DNA of 64,000 nucleotides from an uncultured Duncaniella sp. (GCF_910577345.1 NZ_CAJTMT010000007.1:1-64000), one strand, 5' to 3'. Positions 9,433 through 18,259 are shown, numbered from the stretch's first letter. The notes: generated from the letters alone by a model not told the origin. Numbers and translations are program-made.

Positions 9433-9463
9433 TTGTTTATGTTATAGAAATGTATTATTTTTG
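9433..9463 (+). promoter_or_regulatory. Promoter of the antitoxin gene
   Basis: TATTTTTG (9456-9463) matches the -7 element and TTG (9433-9435) lies 20 nt upstream. The start codon at 9496 leaves a leader of about 25 nt. Together with the FadL promoter it accounts for the 320-nt divergent gap 9176-9495; nothing else is seen there. Confidence 0.6.
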
Positions 9464-9495
9464 CGATATATTGTATAACACTTTGTCATTGATTT

Positions 9496-9738
9496 ATGGA
9501 AACGGCAGGAAGAAAACAGACCTCGTTCAGATTGAACACCGAACTTGTTGACAAGCTAAGAGTTGAAGCGCGTCGACACAACCGCAGCCTCAACAACTAT
9601 GTTGAAAGCATCCTTATGGCCTTTGTCTCCGAACAGCCTAACAATCTGACGCTTGCAGCTATGGAGGAGGCTGAAAGCGGGCGTGAGCTTGAGGCTCTGG
9701 ATATGAGGAATTTTCGGAAGTTTGTGGATTCTTTATGA
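9496..9738 (+). CDS. Ribbon-helix-helix antitoxin-like protein
   Basis: An 80-residue protein. Residues 8-45 (KQTSFRLNTELVDKLRVEA, then HNRSLNNYVESIL) fit a ribbon-helix-helix DNA-binding fold: a short beta-strand and two helices. The acidic C-terminal tail (MEEAESGRELEALDMRNF) resembles the toxin-binding tail of RelB/DinJ-type antitoxins. The gene ends in ATGA, overlapping a downstream frame that encodes only the end of a RelE/YafQ-like toxin. The antitoxin therefore appears orphaned; it may still repress its own promoter. Confidence 0.75.
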   Translation: METAGRKQTSFRLNTELVDKLRVEARRHNRSLNNYVESILMAFVSEQPNNLTLAAMEEAESGRELEALDMRNFRKFVDSL

Positions 9739-9845
9739 AAATTCTCAGACTCACAAGTCAGTTGTTGTTGATTTGGCTTGATCCCAAGACGGATGAAATT
9801 AAACTTGTGCGTTTCGGGACTCATTCGGAAGTATTCAAGAAGTAA
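9735..9845 (+). pseudogene. Truncated RelE/YafQ-like toxin remnant
   Basis: A 36-residue frame starts in the ATGA overlap with the antitoxin stop. Its sequence (QLLLIWLDPKTDEIKLVRFG, then THSEVFKK) looks like the C-terminal end of RelE/YafQ-family mRNA interferases, whose last strands commonly read LLIW...LxxxGTHSxLF. The usual 90-residue toxin lacks about its first 55 residues here, so an internal deletion fused the start to the tail. Loss of toxin activity is inferred. Confidence 0.6.
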
Positions 9846-9867
9846 GAGCCTCACCAGGGGTATGAAT

Positions 9868-9900
9868 TTTGTGGAATAACGGGGGAATTTTGTATCTTTG
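9868..9900 (+). promoter_or_regulatory. Promoter of sufE-trmB
   Basis: TATCTTTG (9893-9900) is a consensus -7 element and TTTG (9868-9871) lies 21 nt upstream. The leader to the sufE start at 9982 is about 75 nt. Confidence 0.7.
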
Positions 9901-9981
9901 CGTCTTTCAAGCTGTGGAGGTGGCGGCATCAGGTTGCCGTTGTCTTAAAAAAGCTGATTTGAATTAAAAAACATTCCAACT

Positions 9982-10419
9982 ATGACTATTGACCAGATAC
10001 AGAACGACATTGTCGAAGAATTCTCCGAGGTGGATGACTGGATGGACCGCTATGCCATGATTATTGACCTTGGAAACAACCTTCCTGAAATCGAAGAGAA
10101 ATACAAGACCCCCGACCATCTCATCGAGGGTTGCCAGAGCCGTGTTTGGCTCAACGCGGAGCTTACGCCCGAAGGCAAGGTGCATTACACCGCCGACTCC
10201 GATGCCATCATCGTCAAGGGAATCATATCGCTTCTCATCCAGGTGCTTGACAATCAGACACCCGACGACATCCTCAAAGCCGATCTCCATTTCATCGACG
10301 ACATCGGCCTTTCGGAACATCTCTCACCCACCCGTTCAAACGGTCTGCTCGCCATGGTGAAGCAGATGCGCCTCTATGCCCTCGCCTTCCAGGCTCAGCA
10401 GAAGGCCCAACAGAAGTAA
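9982..10419 (+). CDS. sufE: SufE-family cysteine desulfuration protein
   Basis: A 145-residue protein, the usual length for SufE. The hallmark EGCQSRVWL (about residues 49-57) carries the conserved Cys that accepts sulfur from a SufS-type cysteine desulfurase for iron-sulfur cluster assembly. It is cytoplasmic. trmB follows after 3 nt, so the two are translated from one message driven by the promoter at 9868-9900. No sufS or sufBCD genes are in the window. Confidence 0.9.
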   Translation: MTIDQIQNDIVEEFSEVDDWMDRYAMIIDLGNNLPEIEEKYKTPDHLIEGCQSRVWLNAELTPEGKVHYTADSDAIIVKGIISLLIQVLDNQTPDDILKADLHFIDDIGLSEHLSPTRSNGLLAMVKQMRLYALAFQAQQKAQQK

Positions 10420-10422
10420 TCT

Positions 10423-11190
10423 ATGGGAAAGAACAAACTGAAAAAATTTGCCGAGATGGAGACTCTCGGCTGTGTCCACCAGTATCCGCAGTCTGTCCTT
10501 GAAAGCGAAGGGGAGTGTCCTCTGCGCGGTCAGTGGGGTGAGAAGGTGTTTGGCAACGCGAATCCCATCATCCTCGAACTCGGTTGCGGCAAGGGTGAGT
10601 ATGCCGTCGGGATGGGCAAACTCTATCCCGACCGGAATTTCATCGGCATCGACATCAAGGGTGCGCGTATGTGGACCGGTGCCAAGGAGGTCGATGAGCT
10701 CGGATTGACCAATGTGGCCTTCCTGCGCACCTCCATCCATCTTCTTCCGCGCTTCTTCGCTCCCGGAGAGGTGGCTGAGATATGGATTACTTTCCCGGAC
10801 CCTCAGATGAAGAAGGTCAACAAACGCCTGACCGGAACCCATTTCCTCGACATCTACCGTCAGGTGCTCGCGCCCGAAGGAAAAATCCATCTGAAGACCG
10901 ACAGCCCATTCCTCTATGCCTACACGACGGCCATGCTTGAGCATAATTCCATCACTCCGCTCCACGCTACCGCCGACCTCTATAACTCGCCTGAAAACGA
11001 AATCGTCCCGCCGATCCGCACCTACTATGAGCAGCAGTGGCTTGGCCGTGGAATACCGAGCAAATATATTGTCTGGCAACTGCCTCCGGCCGGAACTGTG
11101 CTGACGGAACCGGAAATCGACATCGAGCCTGACACCTACCGCTCGTTTGGCCGTGGCGTCCTCCAGTCAACCCCTGAATTTCAAAAATGA
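10423..11190 (+). CDS. trmB: tRNA (guanine-N7-)-methyltransferase TrmB
   Basis: A 255-residue protein with the SAM-binding motif ELGCGKGEY (about 47-55) and the TrmB signatures FIGIDIKGARMW (about 72-83) and ITFPDPQMKK (about 122-131). TrmB methylates G46 in the variable loop of tRNAs using S-adenosylmethionine. It starts 3 nt after the sufE stop. It is a cytoplasmic housekeeping gene with an intact length for the family. Confidence 0.93.
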   Translation: MGKNKLKKFAEMETLGCVHQYPQSVLESEGECPLRGQWGEKVFGNANPIILELGCGKGEYAVGMGKLYPDRNFIGIDIKGARMWTGAKEVDELGLTNVAFLRTSIHLLPRFFAPGEVAEIWITFPDPQMKKVNKRLTGTHFLDIYRQVLAPEGKIHLKTDSPFLYAYTTAMLEHNSITPLHATADLYNSPENEIVPPIRTYYEQQWLGRGIPSKYIVWQLPPAGTVLTEPEIDIEPDTYRSFGRGVLQSTPEFQK

Positions 11191-11289
11191 TATTTTTCAG
11201 ACTTCCGCAGCCGTTATGTTGAACCAAAGGAAGTGAAATATTGTTAATTTATTTAGAATTTCTCCACCCCCATTACAATTCACACATTC

Positions 11290-12387
11290 ATGCAGCTATA
11301 TCCCGCACTTATCACCGACGCTCTCCAGACCGTCCGCTATCCCGGCAACGGCAAGACTCTCGTCGAAGCAAATATGGTCGAGGACGACATCCGCATTGAC
11401 GGCGACAGCGTAAGTTTCTCGCTGATTTTCGACAAGCCCACCGATCCATTCATCAAATCAATGGTGCGCGCGGCCGAGACGGCTATCCATACCTACATCT
11501 CACCGGATGTGAAGGTTACAGTCAACGTGGCCTCCCGTCAGACTGTCACCCCTAAGAACGCCCCCGTGCTTCCCGGAGTCAAGAACATCATAGGTGTCTC
11601 TTCAGGCAAGGGTGGAGTCGGCAAGTCGACCGTGGCTTCCAATCTTGCCGTGTCGCTTGCAGCCGAGGGCTATAAGGTCGGTCTTCTCGATGCCGACATC
11701 TTCGGCCCGTCAATGCCCAAAATGTTCGGCATAGAGGACGAGCAGCTCTACATTCATGAGGTTGACGGCCGTCAGCTCATTCTCCCGATCGAGCGCTATG
11801 GAGTGAAGCTCCTTTCGATCGGTTTCGTTGTCGATAAGGAGAAAGCCGTCCTCTGGCGCGGTTCAATGGCCTCAAACGCTCTCAAGCAGCTCATTGTCGA
11901 TGCCGACTGGGGCGAGCTTGACTACTTTGTCATCGACATGCCTCCGGGCACGAGCGACATCCATCTCACTCTCGTCCAGACTCTTCCCATCACCGGAGTT
12001 GTCGTCGTGACCACCCCGCAGGAAGTTGCTCTCGCCGATGCCCGCAAGGGTATCGCCATGTTCCAGGAGGACAAGGTCAATGTCCCCATCCTCGGTCTTG
12101 TTGAGAACATGGCCTACTTCACTCCGGCTGAACATCCCGACGAGCGCTACTATATCTTCGGAAAAGAGGGTGGTGTGCGTCTTGCCGAAAAACTTGGTGT
12201 GCGACTTCTCGCCCAGATACCACTCGTCGGTTCAATCGCCGACGGTGGCGATGCCGGAACTCCGGTAGCCCTGACCAACACAGTGACCGGTCATGCCTTT
12301 GCCCATCTCGCCCACGAAGTGATCGATGCGGTGGCAGAGCGTAACCGCGAACTCCCTCCGACTCACAAAGTCGAACTGAAGCACTGA
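11290..12387 (+). CDS. apbC: Mrp/NBP35-family iron-sulfur carrier ATPase (ApbC)
   Basis: A 365-residue protein. The first 90 residues form an MIP18/DUF59-like domain. A deviant Walker A motif GKGGVGKST follows at about residues 106-114, then LDADIFGPSMPKMFG and the DMPPGTSDIHLT motif typical of Mrp proteins. Members bind and transfer Fe-S clusters in the cytoplasm. In the segment ENMAYFTPAEHPDE the CxxC found in many Mrp proteins is absent. The gene is 99 nt after trmB and may have its own promoter, though none is clear. Confidence 0.9.
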   Translation: MQLYPALITDALQTVRYPGNGKTLVEANMVEDDIRIDGDSVSFSLIFDKPTDPFIKSMVRAAETAIHTYISPDVKVTVNVASRQTVTPKNAPVLPGVKNIIGVSSGKGGVGKSTVASNLAVSLAAEGYKVGLLDADIFGPSMPKMFGIEDEQLYIHEVDGRQLILPIERYGVKLLSIGFVVDKEKAVLWRGSMASNALKQLIVDADWGELDYFVIDMPPGTSDIHLTLVQTLPITGVVVVTTPQEVALADARKGIAMFQEDKVNVPILGLVENMAYFTPAEHPDERYYIFGKEGGVRLAEKLGVRLLAQIPLVGSIADGGDAGTPVALTNTVTGHAFAHLAHEVIDAVAERNRELPPTHKVELKH

Positions 12388-12420
12388 TCATAACGAGTAC
12401 ACTCATATCCATAATGGGAG

Positions 12421-12584
12421 CTGTATCAGAATTCAAGAAACAGAAGTAAAAAAGTGCATAAGAAACAAAAGATATATATTTTTTTCTGTAAGATTGAGAG
12501 TTAACTTCATATCCTTTATTATAAAATTCTTTTGTCTCTTATGCTATTTTGTGCTTTTGTATCTCTTGTGTCGATTTGATACAG
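12421..12584. repeat. Intergenic palindrome b (imperfect)
   Basis: An imperfect 164-nt palindrome fills most of the gap after the Mrp gene. Its outer ends are CTGTATCA (from 12421) and TGATACAG (to 12584); inside, GCATAAGAAACAAAAGA (12456-12472) pairs with its complement on the right arm with one mismatch. It belongs by wording (CATAAG, AACAGAAG) to the same group as palindromes c and i. Confidence 0.65.
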
Positions 12585-12633
12585 TTCCATAACGACTACA
12601 TCTTCATCTCACCACCCACTCAACTATTTTTGC

Positions 12634-14322
12634 ATGAGAGTTTCACTACGCTTCTTTTCTTTTGCGGCGACAGTGGCCATGACCGTCCCCGCTATGCTGG
12701 CGGAGGTTCCTGCGGGCTACTATTCGCGTCTTGAAGGCAAATCGGGTGCGGCGCTTAAGACTGCCGTCTTCGAGGTCATCAATCCCCACACGCAGGTGTC
12801 GAGCTACAGTAATCTGCCCCGCTACTTCGAGCAGACCGACGTCTATCCCTCCTCGCGCCAGTGGTGGGACATGTATTCCAACGTTCAGCGTTTCGCCCCG
12901 TCATTCAGCGGCCTTAACCGTGAACATGCTTTCCCGAAAAGCTGGTGGAAGCTCAACGGCAGTGTCGAATACACCCCGGCCTACGTCGACCTTAACCATC
13001 TTTATCCTTCGGACGGCCCGGCTAACCAGGCCAAAAGCAACTATCCCCTTGGCATGACCGCTGCTAATCCAAAGTTTGACAACGGTGTCAGCAAGATAGG
13101 TTATCCCGTGTCGGGACAAGGCGGCGGTGCGCAGTATGTCTATGAGCCTGCCGATGAATATAAGGGCGACTTCGCGCGTACATATTTCTATATGGTCACC
13201 TGCTACCAGAACCTCACTTGGAACAGCACATGGATGCTTCAGCAGAACGACTATCCGACCTTGAATTCCTGGGCTGTCAACCTGCTCCTGCAATGGCACC
13301 GCGATGACCCCGTGAGCCAGAAGGAGGTTGACCGCAACGAGGTGGTCTACGGTTATCAGAACAACCGCAACCCCTTCATCGATTTTCCCGATCTTGCCGA
13401 GTATATCTGGGGTAACAAAGTAGGGGAGAGCTTCTCCCCCGGAACAGTGAATCCTCCTGCCGGTGACCCTATACTGATCAATCCCGTCAACAATACCTCG
13501 CTCGATTTCGGTGAGGTGGCCGTCGGCAACAAGATTACTTCCCTTCTCTATCTCAAGGGTGAGAATATCTCCGGAACGGCTTCTATCCGCATCAGTGGCA
13601 CTGACCGCAATATGTTCACTCTTGATCCTGCTGCCTCTTCGCCGACTCTCACCACAACAGTTTCAGGAGCTCTCATTAATTCGAGAAACGGCTATCAGCT
13701 TCAGGTGACATATAGACCCACATCGCTCGGCGAGCATAAGGCCAAGATTACAATCTATGACGCTAACCTCGTGGGCACCACTACAGTCAATCTTATCGGT
13801 GAGGCGCTTGAAGTGCCGACTCTCAGCCGCCTGACTGCCTACGGTGCTTCCGACATCACCGCGTCGTCCTACAAGGCCACATGGTCCGAGGCTCCCGAGG
13901 TCGTTGACTACTATCTCTTCACCCGTCAGCGTTTTGTCGGTGGCAACATGGTCGAGGAGACTATCGAGTGTGACGAGAACTATGTCGTCATTGACGACTT
14001 CAATGCGAGCGATAATGAGAACTATTTCGTTCAGAGCAGCCGCCTCGGCTATCTCTCAGAACCGTCCAATGTCATTTCCATCAGCCATTCAGGCATAAGC
14101 GGAATCAATGAGGATGCACCTCTCAGCGCCGAAAGCTATCCCGGCATCATACGTTTCCGCTGCGGTGCCACCCAGACCGATGGTCGCATCTTTGACACTA
14201 CAGGCCGACTTGTGATGCTCCTTCCCGAAATCACTGACGGTCTTGAAATCACCCTCCCCTACGGTATCTACATGATTGTGACCGCCGAACACCGCACACC
14301 CATCAAACTTATCGCAAGATAA
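12634..14322 (+). CDS. Secreted endonuclease I-family nuclease with C-terminal sorting-like domain
   Basis: A 562-residue protein with a signal peptide (about 1-23). Residues about 25-260 are an endonuclease I domain: LNREHAFPKSWW carries the catalytic His-Glu-His region, followed by VDLNHLYPSDGPANQAKSNYP typical of the family. A middle region (about 275-390) resembles a choice-of-anchor/ASPM-like beta-sandwich, and a fibronectin-like part follows. The last 60 residues (GRIFDTTGRLVML, PYGIYMIVTAEHRTPIKLI) look like a type IX secretion sorting domain. It probably degrades extracellular DNA or RNA; secretion by type IX is inferred. Confidence 0.85.
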   Translation: MRVSLRFFSFAATVAMTVPAMLAEVPAGYYSRLEGKSGAALKTAVFEVINPHTQVSSYSNLPRYFEQTDVYPSSRQWWDMYSNVQRFAPSFSGLNREHAFPKSWWKLNGSVEYTPAYVDLNHLYPSDGPANQAKSNYPLGMTAANPKFDNGVSKIGYPVSGQGGGAQYVYEPADEYKGDFARTYFYMVTCYQNLTWNSTWMLQQNDYPTLNSWAVNLLLQWHRDDPVSQKEVDRNEVVYGYQNNRNPFIDFPDLAEYIWGNKVGESFSPGTVNPPAGDPILINPVNNTSLDFGEVAVGNKITSLLYLKGENISGTASIRISGTDRNMFTLDPAASSPTLTTTVSGALINSRNGYQLQVTYRPTSLGEHKAKITIYDANLVGTTTVNLIGEALEVPTLSRLTAYGASDITASSYKATWSEAPEVVDYYLFTRQRFVGGNMVEETIECDENYVVIDDFNASDNENYFVQSSRLGYLSEPSNVISISHSGISGINEDAPLSAESYPGIIRFRCGATQTDGRIFDTTGRLVMLLPEITDGLEITLPYGIYMIVTAEHRTPIKLIAR

Positions 14323-14336
14323 GCACTTGAAATATA

Positions 14337-14449
14337 GATACAGAAGAACATAAGTCCAAAAGAAACAGAAGTTTATAATTCAGCAGGTCAATCACGACCA
14401 AACTCGATTATAAACTTCTGTTTCTTTTGGGCTTATGTTCTTCTGTATC
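14337..14449. repeat. Intergenic palindrome c, 43-bp arms
   Basis: Arms 14337-14379 and 14407-14449 pair over 43 bp with a single mismatch around a 27-nt loop. It fills the convergent gap between the nuclease gene and panB and ends 9 nt from the panB stop codon. The arm contains CATAAG, AAAAGAAACAGAAG and TTTATAAT. Confidence 0.85.
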
Positions 14450-14457
14450 TTCTGATT

Positions 14458-15279
14458 TTAATACTGCTCTTTCTCGTTGGGGAAGTCGGAGCTTTTGACA
14501 TCCTTGATGTAGTTACCGACGGCATCCTCGATGATGGTGCCGAGGTCGGCGTAGCGGCGGAGGAAACGCGGTGAGAAGCCTTTGTTGACACCGAGCATGT
14601 CCTGCATGACGAGCACCTGTCCGTCGCAACCGTTGCCTGCTCCGATACCGATGGTCGGGATTGAGAGGCTTTCGGAAACCTTGGTAGCGAGTTCGGCGGG
14701 GATTTTTTCAAGTACGATGGCGAAACAACCGGCTTTTTCAAGCAATTTTGCATCCTCAAGGAGCTTTGCAGCCTCGGCCTCTTCGCGGGCACGGACATTG
14801 TAGGTGCCGAACTTGTTGATGCTCTGCGGTGTGAGGCCGAGATGTCCCATCACCGGAATACCTGCGGAGATTATGCGCTCTATCGACTCGATGATTTCCG
14901 CTCCACCTTCCATCTTGACAGCCTCGGCATTGCTCTCCTTCATGATGCGGATAGCCGATGCAAGGGCTTCCTTGGAGTTGCCCTGATAGGTTCCGAAGGG
15001 CATGTCGCAGACCACGAGGGCACGTTTCACACCACGGGTGACACACTGTGCGTGGTAAATCATGTGGTCAAGAGTCATCGGGAGGGTGGTGGCGTGTCCG
15101 GCCATGACGTTTGCAGCTGAGTCGCCGACAAGTATGGCATCCATTCCGGCCTCGTCGATGAGTTTGGCCATCGAATAATCGTAGGCGGTGAGCATGGCGA
15201 TTTTCTCGCCCTTTGTTTTCATCTCCATCAGGCGGCGGGTGGTCACCTTACGGGGATCCTCAACGGTATAAGTTGACAT
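14458..15279 (-). CDS. panB: 3-methyl-2-oxobutanoate hydroxymethyltransferase PanB
   Basis: A 273-residue protein of normal family length. It shows the PanB motifs MLTAYDYSMAKLIDEAGMD (about 29-47), LVGDSAANVMAGHATTLPMT (about 51-70) and the catalytic region VVCDMPFGTYQ. It transfers a hydroxymethyl group from methylenetetrahydrofolate to alpha-ketoisovalerate, the first committed step of pantothenate synthesis. It is monocistronic, with a TAnnTTTG promoter about 75 nt upstream. Confidence 0.95.
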   Translation of the reverse strand: MSTYTVEDPRKVTTRRLMEMKTKGEKIAMLTAYDYSMAKLIDEAGMDAILVGDSAANVMAGHATTLPMTLDHMIYHAQCVTRGVKRALVVCDMPFGTYQGNSKEALASAIRIMKESNAEAVKMEGGAEIIESIERIISAGIPVMGHLGLTPQSINKFGTYNVRAREEAEAAKLLEDAKLLEKAGCFAIVLEKIPAELATKVSESLSIPTIGIGAGNGCDGQVLVMQDMLGVNKGFSPRFLRRYADLGTIIEDAVGNYIKDVKSSDFPNEKEQY

Positions 15280-15353
15280 ATTTTCCTTGTTAATGTATTA
15301 AATATTAAGTCCTGAGGATAAAAAGCCTCAGCCAACCCCTCGGATTGGCCGGA

Positions 15354-15383
15354 CAAAGGTATTAAGTTTATTTCACCCGACAA
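15354..15383 (-). promoter_or_regulatory. Promoter of panB
   Basis: On the minus strand, TACCTTTG (15361-15354) is the -7 element and TTG (15383-15381) lies 19 nt upstream. Confidence 0.65.
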
Positions 15384-15458
15384 TGACTTTTCAAGGAATT
15401 TGACCGGAAGGGATAGGGGATTTGGCGGGAGGATGGGGATTTGAGCGGAAGTGGCATG

Positions 15459-15568
15459 GGATGTCCGGTAGGACATCGATTTTTTCGTAACCCTGTACAT
15501 CGGAGCGCAGCGTAGATGTGCAGGGCTTGCAGTCCTTCCATCAGATTTGGTGTTCGTAAGAACACCGA
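15459..15568. repeat. REP-like unit with mini-palindromes
   Basis: A unit like those at 32619-32850. It begins with the mini-palindrome GATGTCCGGTAGGACATC followed by GATTTT, then CGTAACCCTGTACATC, a hairpin around GAGCGCAGCG, and ends with GGTGTTCGTAAGAACACC followed by GATTTACGG. The two mini-palindromes differ by paired changes that keep the stem. It lies in the divergent panB-HIT gap and has no coding capacity. Confidence 0.65.
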
Positions 15569-15625
15569 TTTACGGAGTTAAAACATAACGTTAGGAAGTA
15601 AATTCTGCCATGATGAGAAAATAGG

Positions 15626-15657
15626 TTTGGTTGCGATTGGTTTATTTGTTATTTTTG
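15626..15657 (+). promoter_or_regulatory. Promoter of the HIT-family gene
   Basis: TATTTTTG (15650-15657) with TTTG (15626-15629) 20 nt upstream. The leader to 15750 would be about 85 nt. The rest of the 470-nt gap 15280-15749 holds the panB promoter and a REP-like unit. Confidence 0.65.
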
Positions 15658-15749
15658 CGAATGTTAAATCAAATTGATGCAGGAGACTCGGATGTCGAGT
15701 CATCGTATCAGTGACAATCTATTAACCAAGAAAATACTTGTAGAAAAAA

Positions 15750-16181
15750 ATGAAAAGTGATCCCAAAGACTGTCTCTATTGCACCAACAATGAGACTCTT
15801 CACAATCTGATGATTGAAATTGCGAAGCTTGATGTTTCGCGTGTGTTCCTGTTCAAGGAGCAGACCTACCGAGGCCGTTGCCTCGTTGCCTACAACGGTC
15901 ATGTCAATGACCTTTTCGAACTCAGCGATGAGGAGCGCAATGCCTTCATGAAGGACGTGACCCGTGTGACCCGCGCAATGGATGCGGTGTTCCATCCCGA
16001 AAAGATCAACTACGGTGCTTACAGCGACAAACTCTCGCATCTCCATTTCCATCTCGCACCGAAATATGTCGACGGACCCGACTACGGCGGCACTTTCCGC
16101 ATGAACCCGGGTGAAGTCTACCTGAGCGACGCCGAGTATGCCGACATGATTGAAAAAATGAAGGCCGCCCTCGGGGAATAA
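15750..16181 (+). CDS. HIT-family protein
   Basis: A 143-residue protein with the histidine triad SHLHFHLAP (about 95-103), the nucleotide-phosphate-binding HxHxH motif of the HIT superfamily. An N-terminal DCLYCTNNETL keeps a CxxC pair often found in bacterial HIT hydrolases. Relatives hydrolyse dinucleoside polyphosphates or nucleoside phosphoramidates in the cytoplasm. The exact substrate cannot be read from the sequence. It is monocistronic. Confidence 0.85.
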   Translation: MKSDPKDCLYCTNNETLHNLMIEIAKLDVSRVFLFKEQTYRGRCLVAYNGHVNDLFELSDEERNAFMKDVTRVTRAMDAVFHPEKINYGAYSDKLSHLHFHLAPKYVDGPDYGGTFRMNPGEVYLSDAEYADMIEKMKAALGE

Positions 16182-16268
16182 AGCTCCCTGCGGAGCCTCG
16201 GCGGAAAAACCGTCGGACCGGCTTTTATTTTTAGACAAACTCACAGAGAAAATTCAAAAAATTCTCTG

Positions 16269-16276
16269 TATATTTG
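16269..16276 (+). promoter_or_regulatory. -7 element of the Na/Pi cotransporter gene
   Basis: TATATTTG matches TAnnTTTG, 75 nt upstream of the ATG at 16352. It overlaps the more upstream possible start at 16274, which argues against that start. No clear -33 element. Confidence 0.5.
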
Positions 16277-16351
16277 CATCGGAGAAAAACGGGGCTATCT
16301 GCTGATAAACTCCCCGCCTTTCTCCGAATTTTCACGTTTATACATATCAAG

Positions 16352-18172
16352 ATGACTTACAGCTTCCTTGACCTACTTTGTCTACTGGGTTCAGTAGCTA
16401 TGTTCCTTTACGGAATGAAAGTAATGAGTGAGGGCCTACAGAAGGCTGCCGGCGACCGTCTGCGCAACATTCTCTCGGCCATGACCCGCAACCGCTTCAC
16501 CGGTATGCTCACCGGTATAGTCATCACGGCACTCATCCAGAGTTCATCGGCTTCCACCGTGATGGTGGTCAGCTTCGTCAACGCGGGTCTCATGACTCTC
16601 GCGCAGTCAATGGCAGTCATCTTCGGTGCGAATGTCGGCACGACGTTCACTGCGTGGATCATCGCGCTATTCGGCTTCAAGGTCGACACGTCGGCATTCA
16701 TCCTTCCGGTCATAGCCTGCGCCGTCCCGCTACTTTTCGCAAATTCGAGCCGAAAGAAGTCGATAGGCGAGTTCCTCATAGGCTTCGCGCTCATGTTCAT
16801 GGGTCTTGACCTTATCAGCGACTATGTTCCTGACCTCCAGAGCAATCCCGAGATGTTTGCCTTCCTTGAGCGTTATGCATCCATGGGCTTTGTCTCAGTT
16901 CTTCTCTTTGTCCTTGTCGGTATTGTCCTCACAGCCATTATCCAGTCATCGGCGGCAACGTTTGCCATCGTGCTTATAATGTGTACGAAGGGATGGATTT
17001 CGTTTGACCTTGCCTGTGCGGTCGTGCTCGGCAGCAATATCGGTACCACCGTCACCCCGCTTCTCGCATCAATGAGCGGAAATGTCGCGGCAAAGCGAAC
17101 CGCTATGGGCCACCTCCTTTTCAACCTCTTCGGTATTGTCTGGACTCTCGCTGTCTTCTATCCTTTTGTCCGTCTGAACGTCAACATCACCGAGTGGCTC
17201 GGTCAGGGCAATCCAAACAGCATCTTCGGTTATGTCAATGAGCTTGAGGCATCCGACCCGCAGCTCTACAACAGTATATTCGACAACAGTCTCCCCGCCG
17301 GTCATCCGGTGTTGATGAAGATTGCACAGATGCAGTTCAGCGTGTCATTCGGTCTGTCGATGTTCCACACGGTCTTCAATCTCATCAACGTTGTCCTCAT
17401 GATAGGTCTGACAGGCTTCTATGTGAAGGTCGTTGAGAAACTTGTTCCCGCCAAGCACACAGGCGACGAGGAATTCCAGCTCAAATTTATCTCCGGCGGT
17501 CTTATGAGCGCATCCGAACTCAACATCGCCCAGGCCGAGAAGGAAATCGTGGTCTACGCCGAAAGGGTGCAGCGCATGATAGCTATGGCGCAAAACATCG
17601 TCCATACCAAGCAGGGCGACGATTTCACCAAGCAATTCTCGCGTCTTGAGAAATATGAGGAGATTTCCGACCGCATGGAGATTGAGATTGCCAACTATCT
17701 CAACCGCTGTTCGGAAGGTCGTCTGTCGAATGAAGGTAAGCACCGCATCGCGGCCATGCTCCGCATCGTCAGCGAAATCGAGAGCATTGCCGACTGCTGC
17801 TACGGTGTGGCCAAGATACTTATCCGCAAGCAGGAGAGTCATGTCGACTTCAACGACGAGATTTCCGATAATATCGATTCCATGTTCATTGCCGTTGAGG
17901 CTGCGATGACCAATATGCTCCTTCTTCTCCGCAACTTCGAGACAGTCGATCAGGCTGAGATCATCACATCCTACAATCAGGAACGCGAAATCAACAACAA
18001 ACGCAACCAGCTCCGTGTGGCCAACGTTGAGAACATCAATGAGCACCACTACGAATATCAGGCCGGTATCTACTACATGGACATCATCGGTTCGCTCGAA
18101 AAAGTGGGCGACTACATCATCAATGTTGTCGATGAGGTCAAAGAGCAGTACCGCCAGAAGGCTGTAGGGTGA
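16352..18172 (+). CDS. Na/Pi cotransporter family protein with PhoU-like tail
   Basis: A 606-residue inner-membrane protein starting MTYSFLDLLCLLGSVAMFLYGM. It carries the two inverted Na/Pi repeats with their QSSS-type signatures: ALIQSSSASTV (about 63-73) and AIIQSSAATFAI (about 197-208). About nine membrane segments reach to residue 380. The C-terminal 200 residues (IAQAEKEIVVYAERVQRMI onward) are a helical PhoU-like domain. It should import or exchange phosphate with sodium. The longer frame from 16274 adds 26 non-hydrophobic residues and overlaps the promoter, so 16352 is preferred. Confidence 0.88.
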   Translation: MTYSFLDLLCLLGSVAMFLYGMKVMSEGLQKAAGDRLRNILSAMTRNRFTGMLTGIVITALIQSSSASTVMVVSFVNAGLMTLAQSMAVIFGANVGTTFTAWIIALFGFKVDTSAFILPVIACAVPLLFANSSRKKSIGEFLIGFALMFMGLDLISDYVPDLQSNPEMFAFLERYASMGFVSVLLFVLVGIVLTAIIQSSAATFAIVLIMCTKGWISFDLACAVVLGSNIGTTVTPLLASMSGNVAAKRTAMGHLLFNLFGIVWTLAVFYPFVRLNVNITEWLGQGNPNSIFGYVNELEASDPQLYNSIFDNSLPAGHPVLMKIAQMQFSVSFGLSMFHTVFNLINVVLMIGLTGFYVKVVEKLVPAKHTGDEEFQLKFISGGLMSASELNIAQAEKEIVVYAERVQRMIAMAQNIVHTKQGDDFTKQFSRLEKYEEISDRMEIEIANYLNRCSEGRLSNEGKHRIAAMLRIVSEIESIADCCYGVAKILIRKQESHVDFNDEISDNIDSMFIAVEAAMTNMLLLLRNFETVDQAEIITSYNQEREINNKRNQLRVANVENINEHHYEYQAGIYYMDIIGSLEKVGDYIINVVDEVKEQYRQKAVG

Positions 18173-18178
18173 GGAGTT

Positions 18179-18255
18179 GTCGGTTTTTAGTTGTTAGTTT
18201 TTAGTTGTTAGTTTTGAGTTTTTAGTATATAGTTGTTAGTTTTGAGTTTTCAGCT
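18179..18255 (-). repeat. Heptamer array, inverted arm
   Basis: Eleven consecutive 7-nt units of the form NNNAGTT (for example TTTAGTT, GTTAGTT, TTGAGTT), which on the minus strand read AACTNNN. The array begins right after the cotransporter stop codon. It is the inverted counterpart of the array at 18260-18414, so the pair could fold into a long imperfect hairpin. Confidence 0.8.
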
Positions 18256-18259
18256 TATT

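Noticed and set aside
16274..16351. Upstream start for the Na/Pi cotransporter
   Set aside because: It overlaps the -7 element and adds a polar segment before the first membrane helix.
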